Shown: positions 19,778 to 29,346, counted from the stretch's first letter. The stretch is 54,802 nt of DNA from Gelidibacter sp035515035 (GCF_035515035.1 NZ_DATJCA010000178.1:1-54802); one strand, 5' to 3'. The notes: generated by a model from the letters alone, not told the origin. Translations and numbers: made by a program.

Positions 19778-21655
19778 CTATCGAATAGACAATCGTATCT
19801 GGGAAGGATATTGCTTTGAATGATGCACCATGTTCTCTGCTACTACGCCTTCGCTTTCGTCGTAATTATTTCCTCCCGTGTTTAGATTTCGTGCAAAACG
19901 TGGAAAATTACTGCTGGAAACCTCGATTCTAATACGATGTCCTTTTTTGAAGTAGTTACTCGTAGACATGGGCGTTAAATCGACCTTATAGACTTTCCCT
20001 TTTTCCATGAACACTTCTTTATCGTAACCTTCTCTGTACCGCACTCTCTGTATGGTCTCATCAAGGTTATACGCAGTACCGTCAGGATAGACATCGATCA
20101 GCTTTATGGTGAAATCCGTATCCTTTGCATCCGAAGAAACATAGAGCGTGGATTCAATAAATCCGGTTACTTCTACCCCTTCCGTAAGCACATCTGTGGT
20201 ATAAACAAGGATGTCTTGGCGCTCTTCCATCTTTTGTTGATCGAATGCACCGCCTTCCACGGCATTACCCGTGCAGCATACATTGCCACCTAAAGAACTC
20301 ACAGGGTTCATTGGATCATAAACAAAAGAGTCTGGATTGTCTTTGGTAGCTTTCTTTTTAGTTAATGTGCCATTTCCATTAAGGGTGTTGGCTTTACCGT
20401 TACTATTTAAGTAATAAGTGGTCATTTTAGTGTCTGCCGGAGGCCATTGCCCTGCCGATTTCCACTCATTGCTCCCCATGGTATAATATTGTACTCTAGG
20501 GGTTTTTTCCTTAAAATCATTGGACGCTCCTTTTAACCAAAGATCAAACCAAGCATAAATCTGTTCTTCATAATTTAAACGGGCATCCCCTACGCTACGC
20601 TGACCCACGATTGTGTTCTCAGTGGCACGGGTAAAAGCACAATGCAAAGTAGGCGCAATCACCAAGTATTGATTATCCCGTATTTCAGGATCTTTTGAGT
20701 TGTTGCGAACATGGTTGAACAAAGCCAAATTGGGCGTGATCGACACATCGTACCAAGAAGCAAACCAAAAACTAGGCGCACCTATTTCCATGGTATCATG
20801 ATAAAGTCCACCCTCGAACCATGCTGGATCATTAGGTTTCCTTACGACCATTTTATCAAAAATTTCCTGTTTGCCATGTATGTTCTTAACGATATCTTTT
20901 ATAGGTAAATGAGATAGGGCTTTAGCCATATCTATGGGTGGGTTTTTTGGGGACAGATCATAGAACCTTGAAATTCTGATCAAATCTTCCTGGCTGGCAC
21001 CTTCCGGAATTCTGGGTTTAAATTTATCATGCTCTACCCCATACAGCCAAGCGAAGAACAAGAGTTGCTCTGCACCTCCTCGGTACCAATTGCCCTGCTC
21101 TTTAATATCACCTACGGTTCCAATTCCTGCACCGAAACCTTGTGGCACCATTGCTGCATGTGAAGGGTGATCAAGCGCGGATACCGCCATTTGCCATTCA
21201 GCAGTGGAAGAACAACCAATCGTACCAATTTTACCGTTAGACCAAGGCTGATTGGACATCCATTCGAAAGCATCATAGCCATCAGTAAGTGGCACGCCTA
21301 GAATATCCCATTCGCCTTCAGAAAAATAACGGCCACGTTCATTTTGTACTACAAAGGCATAACCTCGCTTAACTGCATCATAAGCCTGCTGGGCTGTTCG
21401 AGTCTGTTGCACACCATCAACCCAAGTATTAAAATTATAAGGTGTCCGCGAAAAGATGATAGGCACCTTATCTGTGGTTTTAGGACGGTAAATATCAGTA
21501 GCTAGACGAATTCCGTCGCGCATGGGCATCATGACTTTTTGCTCGACAATGGCAATTTCATCAAGTTTTTCAAAAATATCCTGTTGTTCCTGCCCATAGA
21601 AAATCTGAACTGCGAATAAAAAGAAGAAGAAAAAAGGAATGCGAGAACGTTTCAT
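19778..21655 (-). CDS. Exported CocE/NonD family hydrolase (S15 fold)
   Basis: A 625-residue protein with a signal peptide (RIPFFFFFLFAVQIFYG). The N-terminal alpha/beta-hydrolase domain opens with VMMPMRDGIRLATDIYRP and carries the nucleophile elbow GTIGCSSTAEWQ, with a likely catalytic His in LVIAPTLHCAF. The C-terminal ~200 residues form the family's jelly-roll (DTDFTIKLIDVYPDG, GHRIRIEVSSSNFPRFARNLNTG). Relatives are X-prolyl dipeptidyl peptidases, cocaine esterase and alpha-amino-acid ester hydrolases. It lies downstream of susC-susD on the same strand but behind a terminator, so expression may be only partly linked. Peptide or amino-acyl ester hydrolysis in the periplasm is likely. Confidence 0.9.
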   Translation of the reverse strand: MKRSRIPFFFFFLFAVQIFYGQEQQDIFEKLDEIAIVEQKVMMPMRDGIRLATDIYRPKTTDKVPIIFSRTPYNFNTWVDGVQQTRTAQQAYDAVKRGYAFVVQNERGRYFSEGEWDILGVPLTDGYDAFEWMSNQPWSNGKIGTIGCSSTAEWQMAVSALDHPSHAAMVPQGFGAGIGTVGDIKEQGNWYRGGAEQLLFFAWLYGVEHDKFKPRIPEGASQEDLIRISRFYDLSPKNPPIDMAKALSHLPIKDIVKNIHGKQEIFDKMVVRKPNDPAWFEGGLYHDTMEIGAPSFWFASWYDVSITPNLALFNHVRNNSKDPEIRDNQYLVIAPTLHCAFTRATENTIVGQRSVGDARLNYEEQIYAWFDLWLKGASNDFKEKTPRVQYYTMGSNEWKSAGQWPPADTKMTTYYLNSNGKANTLNGNGTLTKKKATKDNPDSFVYDPMNPVSSLGGNVCCTGNAVEGGAFDQQKMEERQDILVYTTDVLTEGVEVTGFIESTLYVSSDAKDTDFTIKLIDVYPDGTAYNLDETIQRVRYREGYDKEVFMEKGKVYKVDLTPMSTSNYFKKGHRIRIEVSSSNFPRFARNLNTGGNNYDESEGVVAENMVHHSKQYPSQIRLSIR

Positions 21656-21774
21656 AGGATGAGTTTTATTTAGTTTCTTTATTACACGACACTAATTTAG
21701 AGAAAAATAATATAAATCTTATAAGTAATCTTACCTGAAAGAACTAATCAATAGGAAATCAAACATGACTAATT

Positions 21775-21809
21775 AAAAAGAAAAAGCCCGATGAGTTATC
21801 ATCGGGCTT
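21775..21809 (-). terminator. Terminator after susD
   Basis: An 11-bp perfect stem (AAGCCCGATGA with TCATCGGGCTT) and GTTA loop lie 58 bases past the susD stop, followed on the minus strand by TTTTTCTTTTT. It separates susC-susD from the downstream hydrolase gene at 21655, which therefore either relies on read-through or has its own promoter. Confidence 0.85.
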
Positions 21810-21867
21810 GTTTAGTGTTTTTAGAATCTAAATTAGTTAATAGCCAACTCCTAGATTCTTATAATTC

Positions 21868-23184
21868 TTAGTAAGTTTCCGGTAACGGAATTGGCATGAC
21901 ATTAAATACCTGATCCCCGGGTCTATCTATGGGTAAGGTATTGGATAGTCCATAACGTCTTAAATCAAACATTCTATGGTTTTCAGACCAAAGTGAATAC
22001 CTTCTTTGTTTCAGCATTTCCGCTGTTAATGCCTCTGCTGTTTGGGCACCCGAATAATTAGGCAAGTTTGCCGAATTTCTAATGACATTTAAAGCGTCTA
22101 CTGCATCTTGAAAATTATTTGCCAAAATACTTGCTTCCGCATAGACCAATATTAACTCCTCATTCCTTAGAAAATCTATAGGACTCGTATCAGAATCGTA
22201 TAAACGTGTTTCATGGGTGCCGTTTAGGCCATCTTGAGAAGCTGGGTTTAATCGAGGGGCCGACTTCTGTGCCACTCTTGAGTCTCCAGCCTCTGCATCA
22301 GCAATCCAAGAATTATGGACGATAATCTGATCCCCATTTAGGTTAGGAACCTTAAACACCGTGTTGGCTTGATCACCACCACCCAAGCCAAAAATATGCT
22401 TTGGTCCAATCTTTAAATTTCCTGTCATATCCATGTAGGAACTGGATAAAGCGGTCAATGCCGCGTTACCATCACCGTCATAAACCGCCGCCACGCCAGC
22501 CCATGCTCTGTTGAACTCAGAAAAGGTAGAGGGCTCTTGGAAACCAATAAAACCATTACTCAATGTAAATGCAAAACTGTTTCCTGCATTGGACAGGTGC
22601 TGTTGTCCTTCATCCAAAAGAGCGCGGACCTTAGCCATGCCCTCATTGAAATCTACTATCGGACCCAAATTTTCAGGATCGGTAACGTCCAAACGCGCCT
22701 TTCCGTAGGATTTAAGTATTTGTATCAACTCTTCTGCCATCATCGTTTTGGCAAAACCAAGATAACCGTTTTTTTCCGTTTCATTTACGGCATCTGTGTT
22801 GTCAAGAGCCTCTATTAAAAGGTTTATATTCTTAATACACCTGTAGTTTCCGTTCCAGGACCCTACGCTATAAAAAGAGTTGTTATCTAAGGGAATGCCA
22901 GCTTTGCCCAATAAGTCTCCCGTATTACGAGGTTCCGCATTAAAAAGATAAAGTTCTCTTGCCATAACACCATTGGACGTAGCCTCATTTCCTATGCCAT
23001 TTCGGGATGTTGATTCTATCCCTACCACAAGCTCGTTCAATTGACCTTTGGAAGCGTTTTTTAATACCCCATCCACACTTGGCCCGTTTGGATCTACGAC
23101 TTCATCAAAAGTACAAGAAACCATAAGCGAGAATAGTGGGATTATGAAGGTCATAATCGCTAAAGTTTTTATATTATTTTTCAT
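21868..23184 (-). CDS. SusD/RagB family outer-membrane lipoprotein
   Basis: A surface lipoprotein that caps the SusC-type transporter and captures substrate. The lipobox is in FSLMVSC, followed by TFDEVVDPNGPS. The 438-residue sequence is helical, with the family's TPR-like layout and the C-terminal signature QRRYSLWSENHRMFDLRRYG. It is shorter than glycan-binding SusD proteins (about 500-550). The gene begins 11 bases after the susC stop, so they are co-transcribed. Ligand unknown: the neighbouring peptidases and lack of glycosidases suggest peptides or related small molecules. Confidence 0.93.
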   Translation of the reverse strand: MKNNIKTLAIMTFIIPLFSLMVSCTFDEVVDPNGPSVDGVLKNASKGQLNELVVGIESTSRNGIGNEATSNGVMARELYLFNAEPRNTGDLLGKAGIPLDNNSFYSVGSWNGNYRCIKNINLLIEALDNTDAVNETEKNGYLGFAKTMMAEELIQILKSYGKARLDVTDPENLGPIVDFNEGMAKVRALLDEGQQHLSNAGNSFAFTLSNGFIGFQEPSTFSEFNRAWAGVAAVYDGDGNAALTALSSSYMDMTGNLKIGPKHIFGLGGGDQANTVFKVPNLNGDQIIVHNSWIADAEAGDSRVAQKSAPRLNPASQDGLNGTHETRLYDSDTSPIDFLRNEELILVYAEASILANNFQDAVDALNVIRNSANLPNYSGAQTAEALTAEMLKQRRYSLWSENHRMFDLRRYGLSNTLPIDRPGDQVFNVMPIPLPETY

Positions 23185-23195
23185 ATTACTATTTT

Positions 23196-26150
23196 TTAAA
23201 AATTAACGTTTAGGCTAAAGAAAAATTGGCGAGAACTAGGGTATGAACCGACTTCTATCCCTGTAGAAAGTCCAGTACCACCGTTTACGGAAACCTCCGG
23301 ATCGTAGCCACTGTAATCACTAATGGTGAAAAGGTTTTTTCCTGATATCCCAAACCTCACACCTTCCACAGCGTTGCCAAACACACTATTTACTGTGTTT
23401 CTAGTTAACGCATAATGGATAGAAGCCTCTCTTAATCTGAAATAACCTGCAGGCTCTACAAATCGCACCGCATTGGCAGGCATGAGAAGTCGCGCCTGAC
23501 CTTCTGGAGTTTCAAGGTCAGGTGTGACCAAACCTAAATCAGAAAGAAACGTCGTAAGGTTCAGGTTGTGACCACCTTTTTTCCAGTTAAAAAGAAAAGA
23601 CACATCAAACTGTTTGTAGATCGTGAAGTTATTGCTCCAACCCATTTGAAAGTCTGGCTCTACATCCCCCACTTTGGTTGGTTTTGTCCCTGTACCATCT
23701 AGGTTTAAGTTACCGACCAATTGGGTGGCAGATTGTCCTTCCTGAATATAGAATGTTCCAAGACCAAGACCAAATCCAGCTCCAGGTTGCGCAAATGCTG
23801 GTACAGCCAATCGCGTAATTTCAGAACGGTTCTTATACCATTGTAAGGACGTGTTCCATTTAAAGTTTTCATTATCAAACACAAAAGCTCTTAAGGCTAA
23901 TTCCACCCCAGTATTCTTAAGGTCACCAAGGTTAGTGGTTTCTTGGGTAAAACCAGAAGAAGAAGGTAATGCTCTAGTCAAAATTAGATCTTTAACCTTT
24001 TTGTCATAATAGGTCGCTTCAAAGGAGAGTTTATTATTAAAAATTCCAAGATCAAACCCAAATTCCAATTCACTGGCAGTTTCAGGTTTCACGAAGGCGT
24101 CTCCCTTACTTCCTACGACAGACTGTCCAATATTGTCACCAATAATGCTAGCCCCTAAACTGGTAAACGTAGAGCCGAAGCTGGCAGGACTGCCTGTTTC
24201 GCCATAAGCAGCTCTTAACTTCAACTGAGATATGGACTCTATGCTCCAAAAGTCGAAATTTGCCATATTTATAGCCAAAGAGGCCTTTGGAAATCCGTGG
24301 AATTCATTAGGATCGCCATTTCTGGAGGATTTATCCATACGATATCCCAAAGTAGCGATAATCTGATCTTTATAATTTCCTTCTATTTGACCGAAATATC
24401 CAAAATCCTTTTCTTCTGAGCGAAATTGATCAATAACTTGGTTTACTGATTGGTCAACACTGGTTTGGCCAGCAGCTAAAAGAGAACCACGACTATTTAC
24501 AAGATTTGATTTTTGATAGAGGTACGCCACCCCCAACTGAGTGGTAAGGTCTAAAGCACCGTTCATTGCTTCCTTGTTCCAAACACCAATAATTTGCGTA
24601 TTCAATTGCGTAAAGTTGTTTTTCCCTACAGCTATAAAACCTCCAGGTCCTGGTCTAACTTGGGCTTGATGAGTTTCCGGAACATATACATAAGTCTGGT
24701 TCGCTAAATAATCCAAACCACCACTGGTCACAATTTTCACCCTATCGGTGTCGGTTCGCAACAGATTAGTGTTTAGAGTCATCCCTTGCACGAGACGATC
24801 ATTCGTATCATCATTCAAGGCATGATCCCTCACAAATATAGAATTCCCCGCAGCATTTGGATTATCAGGATAATTACCATTTTCATCAGGGAAGAGGTTG
24901 GTCCATGGTCTTGTATACGCCAAGGTATATCCGTAACTTAAGCCACCCTCATTTTCGTTTCCTGTAAAACTTCTACTGGAATTACTTCTGGTATAGCTGG
25001 TAGATGACGTGAAATCAAAAACATTAGAGATGCGATGGTCAATATTGGTTCGCAATGAGAAACGATCAAAGCCAGTATTTTTTATAATACCTTCTTCGTC
25101 TCTATAGGAACCTCCAAGGTAAAATTTTGTTTTATCGTTACCACCTGTAGCACTTAAACGGGTTTCGGTTATAAAACCTGTATTGCCATAAATAATATCC
25201 TCAAAATCGTAGAGCCCTCCATTTGCAGCCATTGTAGCCTCATATAGAGCCCTCTCTGCAGGGCCAAATGCACTCTCAACCGATGCCGCCGTCCATGGTC
25301 TGACGCCTAAACGCTTTGCAATTTTATTCGTGCCCAAATCTTGACTAAAACTAATTTTGGTCTTGCCTGTTTGCCCGCGTTTGGTAGTGATCAACACTAC
25401 CCCTGCATTACCACGCTGCCCATATATTGCAGCCGCAGACGATCCTTTTAAAACTTCGATATTTTGGATGTCATTAGGATCTAAATCCGCCAAACGGTTA
25501 CTAGAATTCTCCTCATTTCCACGGTTTGCACCAGATGCAAAACGAAGTCCAGAAGGGATTTCCACATTATTATAATAGACCCCATCAACGATGATGAGCG
25601 GCTGGTTGTTTCCGTTAATAGAAGAAATCCCCCGTAATCTTAAGGCAAATCCTCCACCCGGTGCTCCTGAAGTCGCCGTAATGTTGACCCCGGGAATTTT
25701 CCCGTACAAGGCTCCATCTACTGTAGATTGACTGGTAGTTCCGACTAATTCGGCAGCAGAAACGGTAGAAACGGCGTTTGCAAGATTCTGCCGTTTTACA
25801 GAACTCGCCAATCCAGTAACGACTACTTCATCAAGTCCGGTTGCAGACTCTTCCATAGTGACGCTTAAAACCGTAGGTTCGGTCAATTTAACTTCCGTAG
25901 TGGCATATCCTAAAGAGGAGAATACCAAGGTTGATGGGAATGAAGGCACCAAGAGTTCAAAATCGCCATCAAAATCAGTGATGGCGCCGGTGGTGGTTCC
26001 TTTTACAATAACATTGACACCAGGAAGCGGTAGTCCAGTCGCCCCATCAATAACTTTGCCTGTTACAGTTCCCTGCGCGGATAACAGCAATGGAACTGTT
26101 AAAAACATAAAGAAAAGAACGCTTTTTAAATAGTTTTGTTTCATTTTCAT
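23196..26150 (-). CDS. SusC/RagA family TonB-dependent outer-membrane transporter
   Basis: A 984-residue TonB-dependent channel. In order: a signal peptide to about LLLSAQ; a carboxypeptidase-regulatory-like domain (~25-110, GTVTGKVIDGATGLPLPGVNV, with DFDGDFEL); the linker DEVVVTG; the plug (GKIPGVNI, LRLRGISSI, PLIIVDGV, IEVLKGSSAAAIYGQRGNAGVVLITTK); and a barrel that ends with a terminal Phe (FFFSLNVNF). It imports the substrate captured by the SusD partner encoded 11 bases downstream. No anti-sigma/ECF pair or hybrid sensor adjoins it, so regulation is not visible. Starts at MKMKQ; a Met two codons in is equally possible. Confidence 0.97.
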   Translation of the reverse strand: MKMKQNYLKSVLFFMFLTVPLLLSAQGTVTGKVIDGATGLPLPGVNVIVKGTTTGAITDFDGDFELLVPSFPSTLVFSSLGYATTEVKLTEPTVLSVTMEESATGLDEVVVTGLASSVKRQNLANAVSTVSAAELVGTTSQSTVDGALYGKIPGVNITATSGAPGGGFALRLRGISSINGNNQPLIIVDGVYYNNVEIPSGLRFASGANRGNEENSSNRLADLDPNDIQNIEVLKGSSAAAIYGQRGNAGVVLITTKRGQTGKTKISFSQDLGTNKIAKRLGVRPWTAASVESAFGPAERALYEATMAANGGLYDFEDIIYGNTGFITETRLSATGGNDKTKFYLGGSYRDEEGIIKNTGFDRFSLRTNIDHRISNVFDFTSSTSYTRSNSSRSFTGNENEGGLSYGYTLAYTRPWTNLFPDENGNYPDNPNAAGNSIFVRDHALNDDTNDRLVQGMTLNTNLLRTDTDRVKIVTSGGLDYLANQTYVYVPETHQAQVRPGPGGFIAVGKNNFTQLNTQIIGVWNKEAMNGALDLTTQLGVAYLYQKSNLVNSRGSLLAAGQTSVDQSVNQVIDQFRSEEKDFGYFGQIEGNYKDQIIATLGYRMDKSSRNGDPNEFHGFPKASLAINMANFDFWSIESISQLKLRAAYGETGSPASFGSTFTSLGASIIGDNIGQSVVGSKGDAFVKPETASELEFGFDLGIFNNKLSFEATYYDKKVKDLILTRALPSSSGFTQETTNLGDLKNTGVELALRAFVFDNENFKWNTSLQWYKNRSEITRLAVPAFAQPGAGFGLGLGTFYIQEGQSATQLVGNLNLDGTGTKPTKVGDVEPDFQMGWSNNFTIYKQFDVSFLFNWKKGGHNLNLTTFLSDLGLVTPDLETPEGQARLLMPANAVRFVEPAGYFRLREASIHYALTRNTVNSVFGNAVEGVRFGISGKNLFTISDYSGYDPEVSVNGGTGLSTGIEVGSYPSSRQFFFSLNVNF

Positions 26151-26742
26151 ATAATTAGTGTTAAGTTTTGAACGTTTAAGATAATCAAGTTTTCAAACTT
26201 TAAATCAATTTTTAATGAAATAATATTACCACATATCAACATTCAAAATGCTTTAAGGGAATTTTATAGCGTTTTCAAAGACTGAGAGTTACCTCCGGAT
26301 TCAACAAAACTGCAGAATCGTACTGTGATTTCTGTTTAATATACTACCTCGCCGTTTTCTTATGAAAAAACTTAACACCTTGACAGTAACTGAGTCAGTC
26401 AAAGGTACAGCCCCTTCCTGTTCACCTTTTCAATGGTTGAGACCATGAATTGGTGGTTTCTTTTCATTTATGCGAGAAAAGCTATTCCTTTGAAGTGGGA
26501 GGTCCAAATAACTGTGGAAATCATCTAGAGGATAAAAATCATTAGTTTTATCTTTAAACCGGAGTAATAGATTTTTTATATATTGAATAAAAAAAATTTA
26601 ACTTAGTAGGCGTTCAAATTCCTATAAACTAAATAATTGCTTTTAAGATATCCAACTAAACTATAAATAACACCTCCGTTTATATCCTTCATATAAGTGT
26701 ACAGACCAGATTAACTTTCTAAGAAATTAAAACCAACGAATT
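26151..26742. promoter_or_regulatory. 592-base control region between susC and a divergent hydrolase
   Basis: No protein-like ORF. It must hold the promoters of susC (minus) and the S33 hydrolase (plus), but no perfect TAnnTTTG is found on either strand near the starts; on the minus strand TAAAGTTTG near 26200 has one extra base in the spacer. A dyad TTGAC-13 bases-GTCAA at 26380-26402 encloses a perfect ACTGAGTCAGT palindrome (26389-26399), a candidate operator. Another small dyad, ATGGT-4-ACCAT, follows at about 26432. Confidence 0.35.
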
Positions 26743-27801
26743 ATGAAAACTGTATTTTACTTCTTATTGATTTCCGTAGTTCTACTTTCAAGCTGCAGCG
26801 AAAACCCACAAAACAGAAAAACTGAAAATGAGAATAAATCCAGTTATTTCGATTATTCCAATAGCGATGATCAAAAAACAGGCGGCATCAAAATGATTCC
26901 TATCACCACTCCAAAAGGCACGTTTAATGTATGGACAAAACGTATGGGGAACAATCCAAAAATGAAAGTATTGCTACTTCATGGAGGTCCAGGAGGCACA
27001 CACGAACTGTTTGAGAATTTCGATGGGTATCTTCCCAAAGAGGAAATTGAATACATTTATTACGATCAACTGGATAGTTATTACAGTGACAAACCGAACG
27101 ATTCCACATTATGGACCATTGAACATGCTGTAGAACAAGTAGAACAGGTGCGAAAAGCTCTAAATCTCGATAAAAATAATTTTTACCTATTTGGACAGTC
27201 CTGGGGCGGCCTTTTAGCAATGGAATATGCACTCAAACATCAGGAGCATCTAAAAGGGCTTATCGTTGCGAATATGATGGCAAGTATCCCCGAATATGAA
27301 ACATATGCCGCAGACGTGTTAGGACCACAATTACCACCAGAAGTCCATAAAGAAATTAAAGACATGGAAGCCAAGAACGATTTTAGCAATCCGCGATATT
27401 CGGAACTTGTGACCCAACATTATTATACCAAACACGTGTTGCATTTACCATTGGATGAATGGCCAGAATTCATCAATCGGTCCTTTTCCCATATGAATCC
27501 AAATATTTATATTTATATGCAGGGTTATAGCGAATTTGGCGTTACAGGTGATGCTACTCTCAAAGGCTGGGATATTTCTGATCGATTAAACGAACTGACT
27601 GTTCCTACCTTGATGATTGGTGGCAAGCATGATACAATGGACCCAAAATATATGGAATGGATGAGCACCCAAGTACAAAACGGAAGAAGTGTAACGACCA
27701 ACGGTGCGCATTTGACGCAATATGATGATGCCGACAACTTCTTTAATGGATTGATAAAATTTATAAAAGATGTAAATAATAAGACGTTTAAAGAAAATTA
27801 A
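26743..27801 (+). CDS. Proline-iminopeptidase-like S33 hydrolase, lipoprotein
   Basis: A 352-residue alpha/beta-hydrolase anchored as a lipoprotein (lipobox in VLLSSC). It has the S33 prolyl-aminopeptidase signature: oxyanion motif LLLHGGPGG, nucleophile elbow GQSWGG, acid Asp in GGKHDTMDP and base His in NGAHLTQYDD. Family members remove N-terminal proline from peptides. It is divergent from susC-susD and the CocE-type hydrolase, consistent with a peptide-use locus, and is followed after 3 bases by a DUF1206 gene, so the two form an operon. Family is secure; exact substrate is inferred. Confidence 0.9.
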   Translation: MKTVFYFLLISVVLLSSCSENPQNRKTENENKSSYFDYSNSDDQKTGGIKMIPITTPKGTFNVWTKRMGNNPKMKVLLLHGGPGGTHELFENFDGYLPKEEIEYIYYDQLDSYYSDKPNDSTLWTIEHAVEQVEQVRKALNLDKNNFYLFGQSWGGLLAMEYALKHQEHLKGLIVANMMASIPEYETYAADVLGPQLPPEVHKEIKDMEAKNDFSNPRYSELVTQHYYTKHVLHLPLDEWPEFINRSFSHMNPNIYIYMQGYSEFGVTGDATLKGWDISDRLNELTVPTLMIGGKHDTMDPKYMEWMSTQVQNGRSVTTNGAHLTQYDDADNFFNGLIKFIKDVNNKTFKEN

Positions 27802-27804
27802 AAC

Positions 27805-28575
27805 ATGTTCAAAGAGAATATTGCACGGTTTGGGCTCAGCGCCATGGGTTTTGTTTATATTCTCATTGGTGTATTAACAGCCATGCCCACTCTTAATTTG
27901 GGTGGGCAAAAAACCGGAACAAAAGGTGCCATTGCTTATTTGGCCGGTCAGCCTTTTGGCCAAGTTCTGTTGACTATTATGGCCATTGGATTATTTAGTT
28001 ATACATTTTGGAAACTGTATCAAACGTTTTATGACTCGCGAAACTTAGGCACGGATATTAAAGCACTTTTTACGCGGGCGGGCTACTTCACTGGAGGCCT
28101 TTTTTATGGTGCATTAGGGTTTGTAGCCGTAAAATTGATATTTGGCGGTGGTTATGATGATCAACAAGAAATTATCATTAGTGCATTAAGTTCAAAATTT
28201 GGAAGTGTATTTGCTATTCTATTCGGATTGGTTCTGGCGGGGAAAGCCCTCTTCGAAATTTATTTTGTGGTCTCGAATAAATTCAAAAAGAATGTACAAT
28301 CATCAGAAATGCCACCAAAAGCTAAATCTACCCTATTGAAATTTGGTGTCATTGGACACTTTGCTCGAGCTTTAGTATTTGGCGTCATGTCATTTTTAAC
28401 CATTAGAACAGGAGTAACTTTTCGACATAAAAAAATGAGTACATTAACGGATGCTTTCCAGTTCTTAGACAATGAATTTGGTGATGTGGTGCTTGTGCTT
28501 GTCGCTTTGGGATTTTTATGCTTCGGACTATTTATGCTTGTAAAAGCAAAATATCTATATATAAACATCCATTAG
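27805..28575 (+). CDS. DUF1206 membrane protein
   Basis: A 256-residue integral membrane protein with six hydrophobic segments arranged as three repeated pairs, each pair beginning with an ARxG/ARFG-type motif (IARFGLSAMGFVYILIGVLTA, TRAGYFTGGLFYGALGFVAVK, GHFARALVFGVMSFLTIR). That triplicated layout is the DUF1206 family. Its function is unknown. It is 3 bases behind the S33 hydrolase and presumably translated from the same mRNA. Confidence 0.88.
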   Translation: MFKENIARFGLSAMGFVYILIGVLTAMPTLNLGGQKTGTKGAIAYLAGQPFGQVLLTIMAIGLFSYTFWKLYQTFYDSRNLGTDIKALFTRAGYFTGGLFYGALGFVAVKLIFGGGYDDQQEIIISALSSKFGSVFAILFGLVLAGKALFEIYFVVSNKFKKNVQSSEMPPKAKSTLLKFGVIGHFARALVFGVMSFLTIRTGVTFRHKKMSTLTDAFQFLDNEFGDVVLVLVALGFLCFGLFMLVKAKYLYINIH

Positions 28576-28700
28576 TCCCATCTGACATAAACCGCCATTT
28601 TTAAGCGAACGAAAAATCGGATGAAGCTTTACCCATAAAAATGTCCTTCTTCGCCATGAAAAGGAATATAAGTGGTGCCGACAGGGAAGTTTCTCTTCAG

Positions 28701-29174
28701 TTATTTTGAATTTTGATATACAATATCATCTGAAGTGTTTAGTTGGCCATCCCGTCCCAAAGAAATTAAAACATAACTTTCACCTGAATCATGGCGCTCA
28801 TAAAAAAATTCCCTACCCCAATAATCCTTATGAATATTTTTAAGCAAGGGATTCTTTCTAACAATAACTTCTAAATCTTGGGGATAATAGCCCGATGTCA
28901 ATTTTTCATGCTTCAAGAGCGATGCCACCTCTGTGAGCTTTTTGAGGGTTTGATTTTCAGCATTTCCAAATAAAAAAGCAGAAAATCGCACCAAATAAAA
29001 GGTGAGTCCCACTATTATTCCTAACAATAAAATTTTTTGAAGCCGGTGAAACCATCTTTTTTTTGGTGATCTTAGTTTCCGTTCATATTTGCGTTGCCTT
29101 CGTTTTTTACGCCTGAGTTTAAAATTCTCAAAGATCAGAAGTAAATCGGCCAATAAACCAGCAGTAGATTCCAT
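28701..29174 (-). CDS. Membrane protein with pseudopilin GspG-like C-terminal domain
   Basis: A 157-residue protein. Residues ~18-45 are strikingly basic (RRKKRRQRKYERKLRSPKKR), a single membrane helix follows at ~47-66 (ILLLGIIVGLTFYLVRF), and the outer part ends with DYWGREFFYERHDSGESYVLISLGRDG...DDI. The latter matches the C-terminal, calcium-binding loop of GspG major pseudopilins (DPWG..Y.Y......Y.L.SLG.DG). There is no prepilin peptidase motif, so it cannot be a normal pseudopilin. It starts 16 bases after the small fragment at 29191-29346. Function unknown. Confidence 0.6.
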   Translation of the reverse strand: MESTAGLLADLLLIFENFKLRRKKRRQRKYERKLRSPKKRWFHRLQKILLLGIIVGLTFYLVRFSAFLFGNAENQTLKKLTEVASLLKHEKLTSGYYPQDLEVIVRKNPLLKNIHKDYWGREFFYERHDSGESYVLISLGRDGQLNTSDDIVYQNSK

Positions 29175-29190
29175 GATTTATTTCTATGCC

Positions 29191-29346
29191 TTAGTTATTT
29201 GGTTCCAATTCTATAGGTAACAACCATTTATAAATTTTTCCGTTGGTCAGAGAATTGCTGTAAATTTTACGGATATTTTCAGCATCGGTTTGCGCGGAAA
29301 TATTAATGTGAAGCGAAATACTTAATGCTAAAAAAAGTTTTTTCAT
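29191..29346 (-). pseudogene. N-terminal remnant of an exported M28-type peptidase (51 residues)
   Basis: The minus strand encodes a 51-residue ORF with a signal peptide (MKKLFLALSISLHINISAQ) followed by TDAENIRKIYSNSLTNGKIY and KWL. This closely resembles the beginning of flavobacterial M28/M20-type aminopeptidases, in which the next segment is YEWL..L...IGGRLSGS. Here the sequence runs out into PIELEPNN and a stop. No continuation of the peptidase is visible downstream in any frame, where the pseudopilin-like gene begins. I read it as a deletion remnant; it could still be expressed as a secreted peptide. The family match is from memory. Confidence 0.5.
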
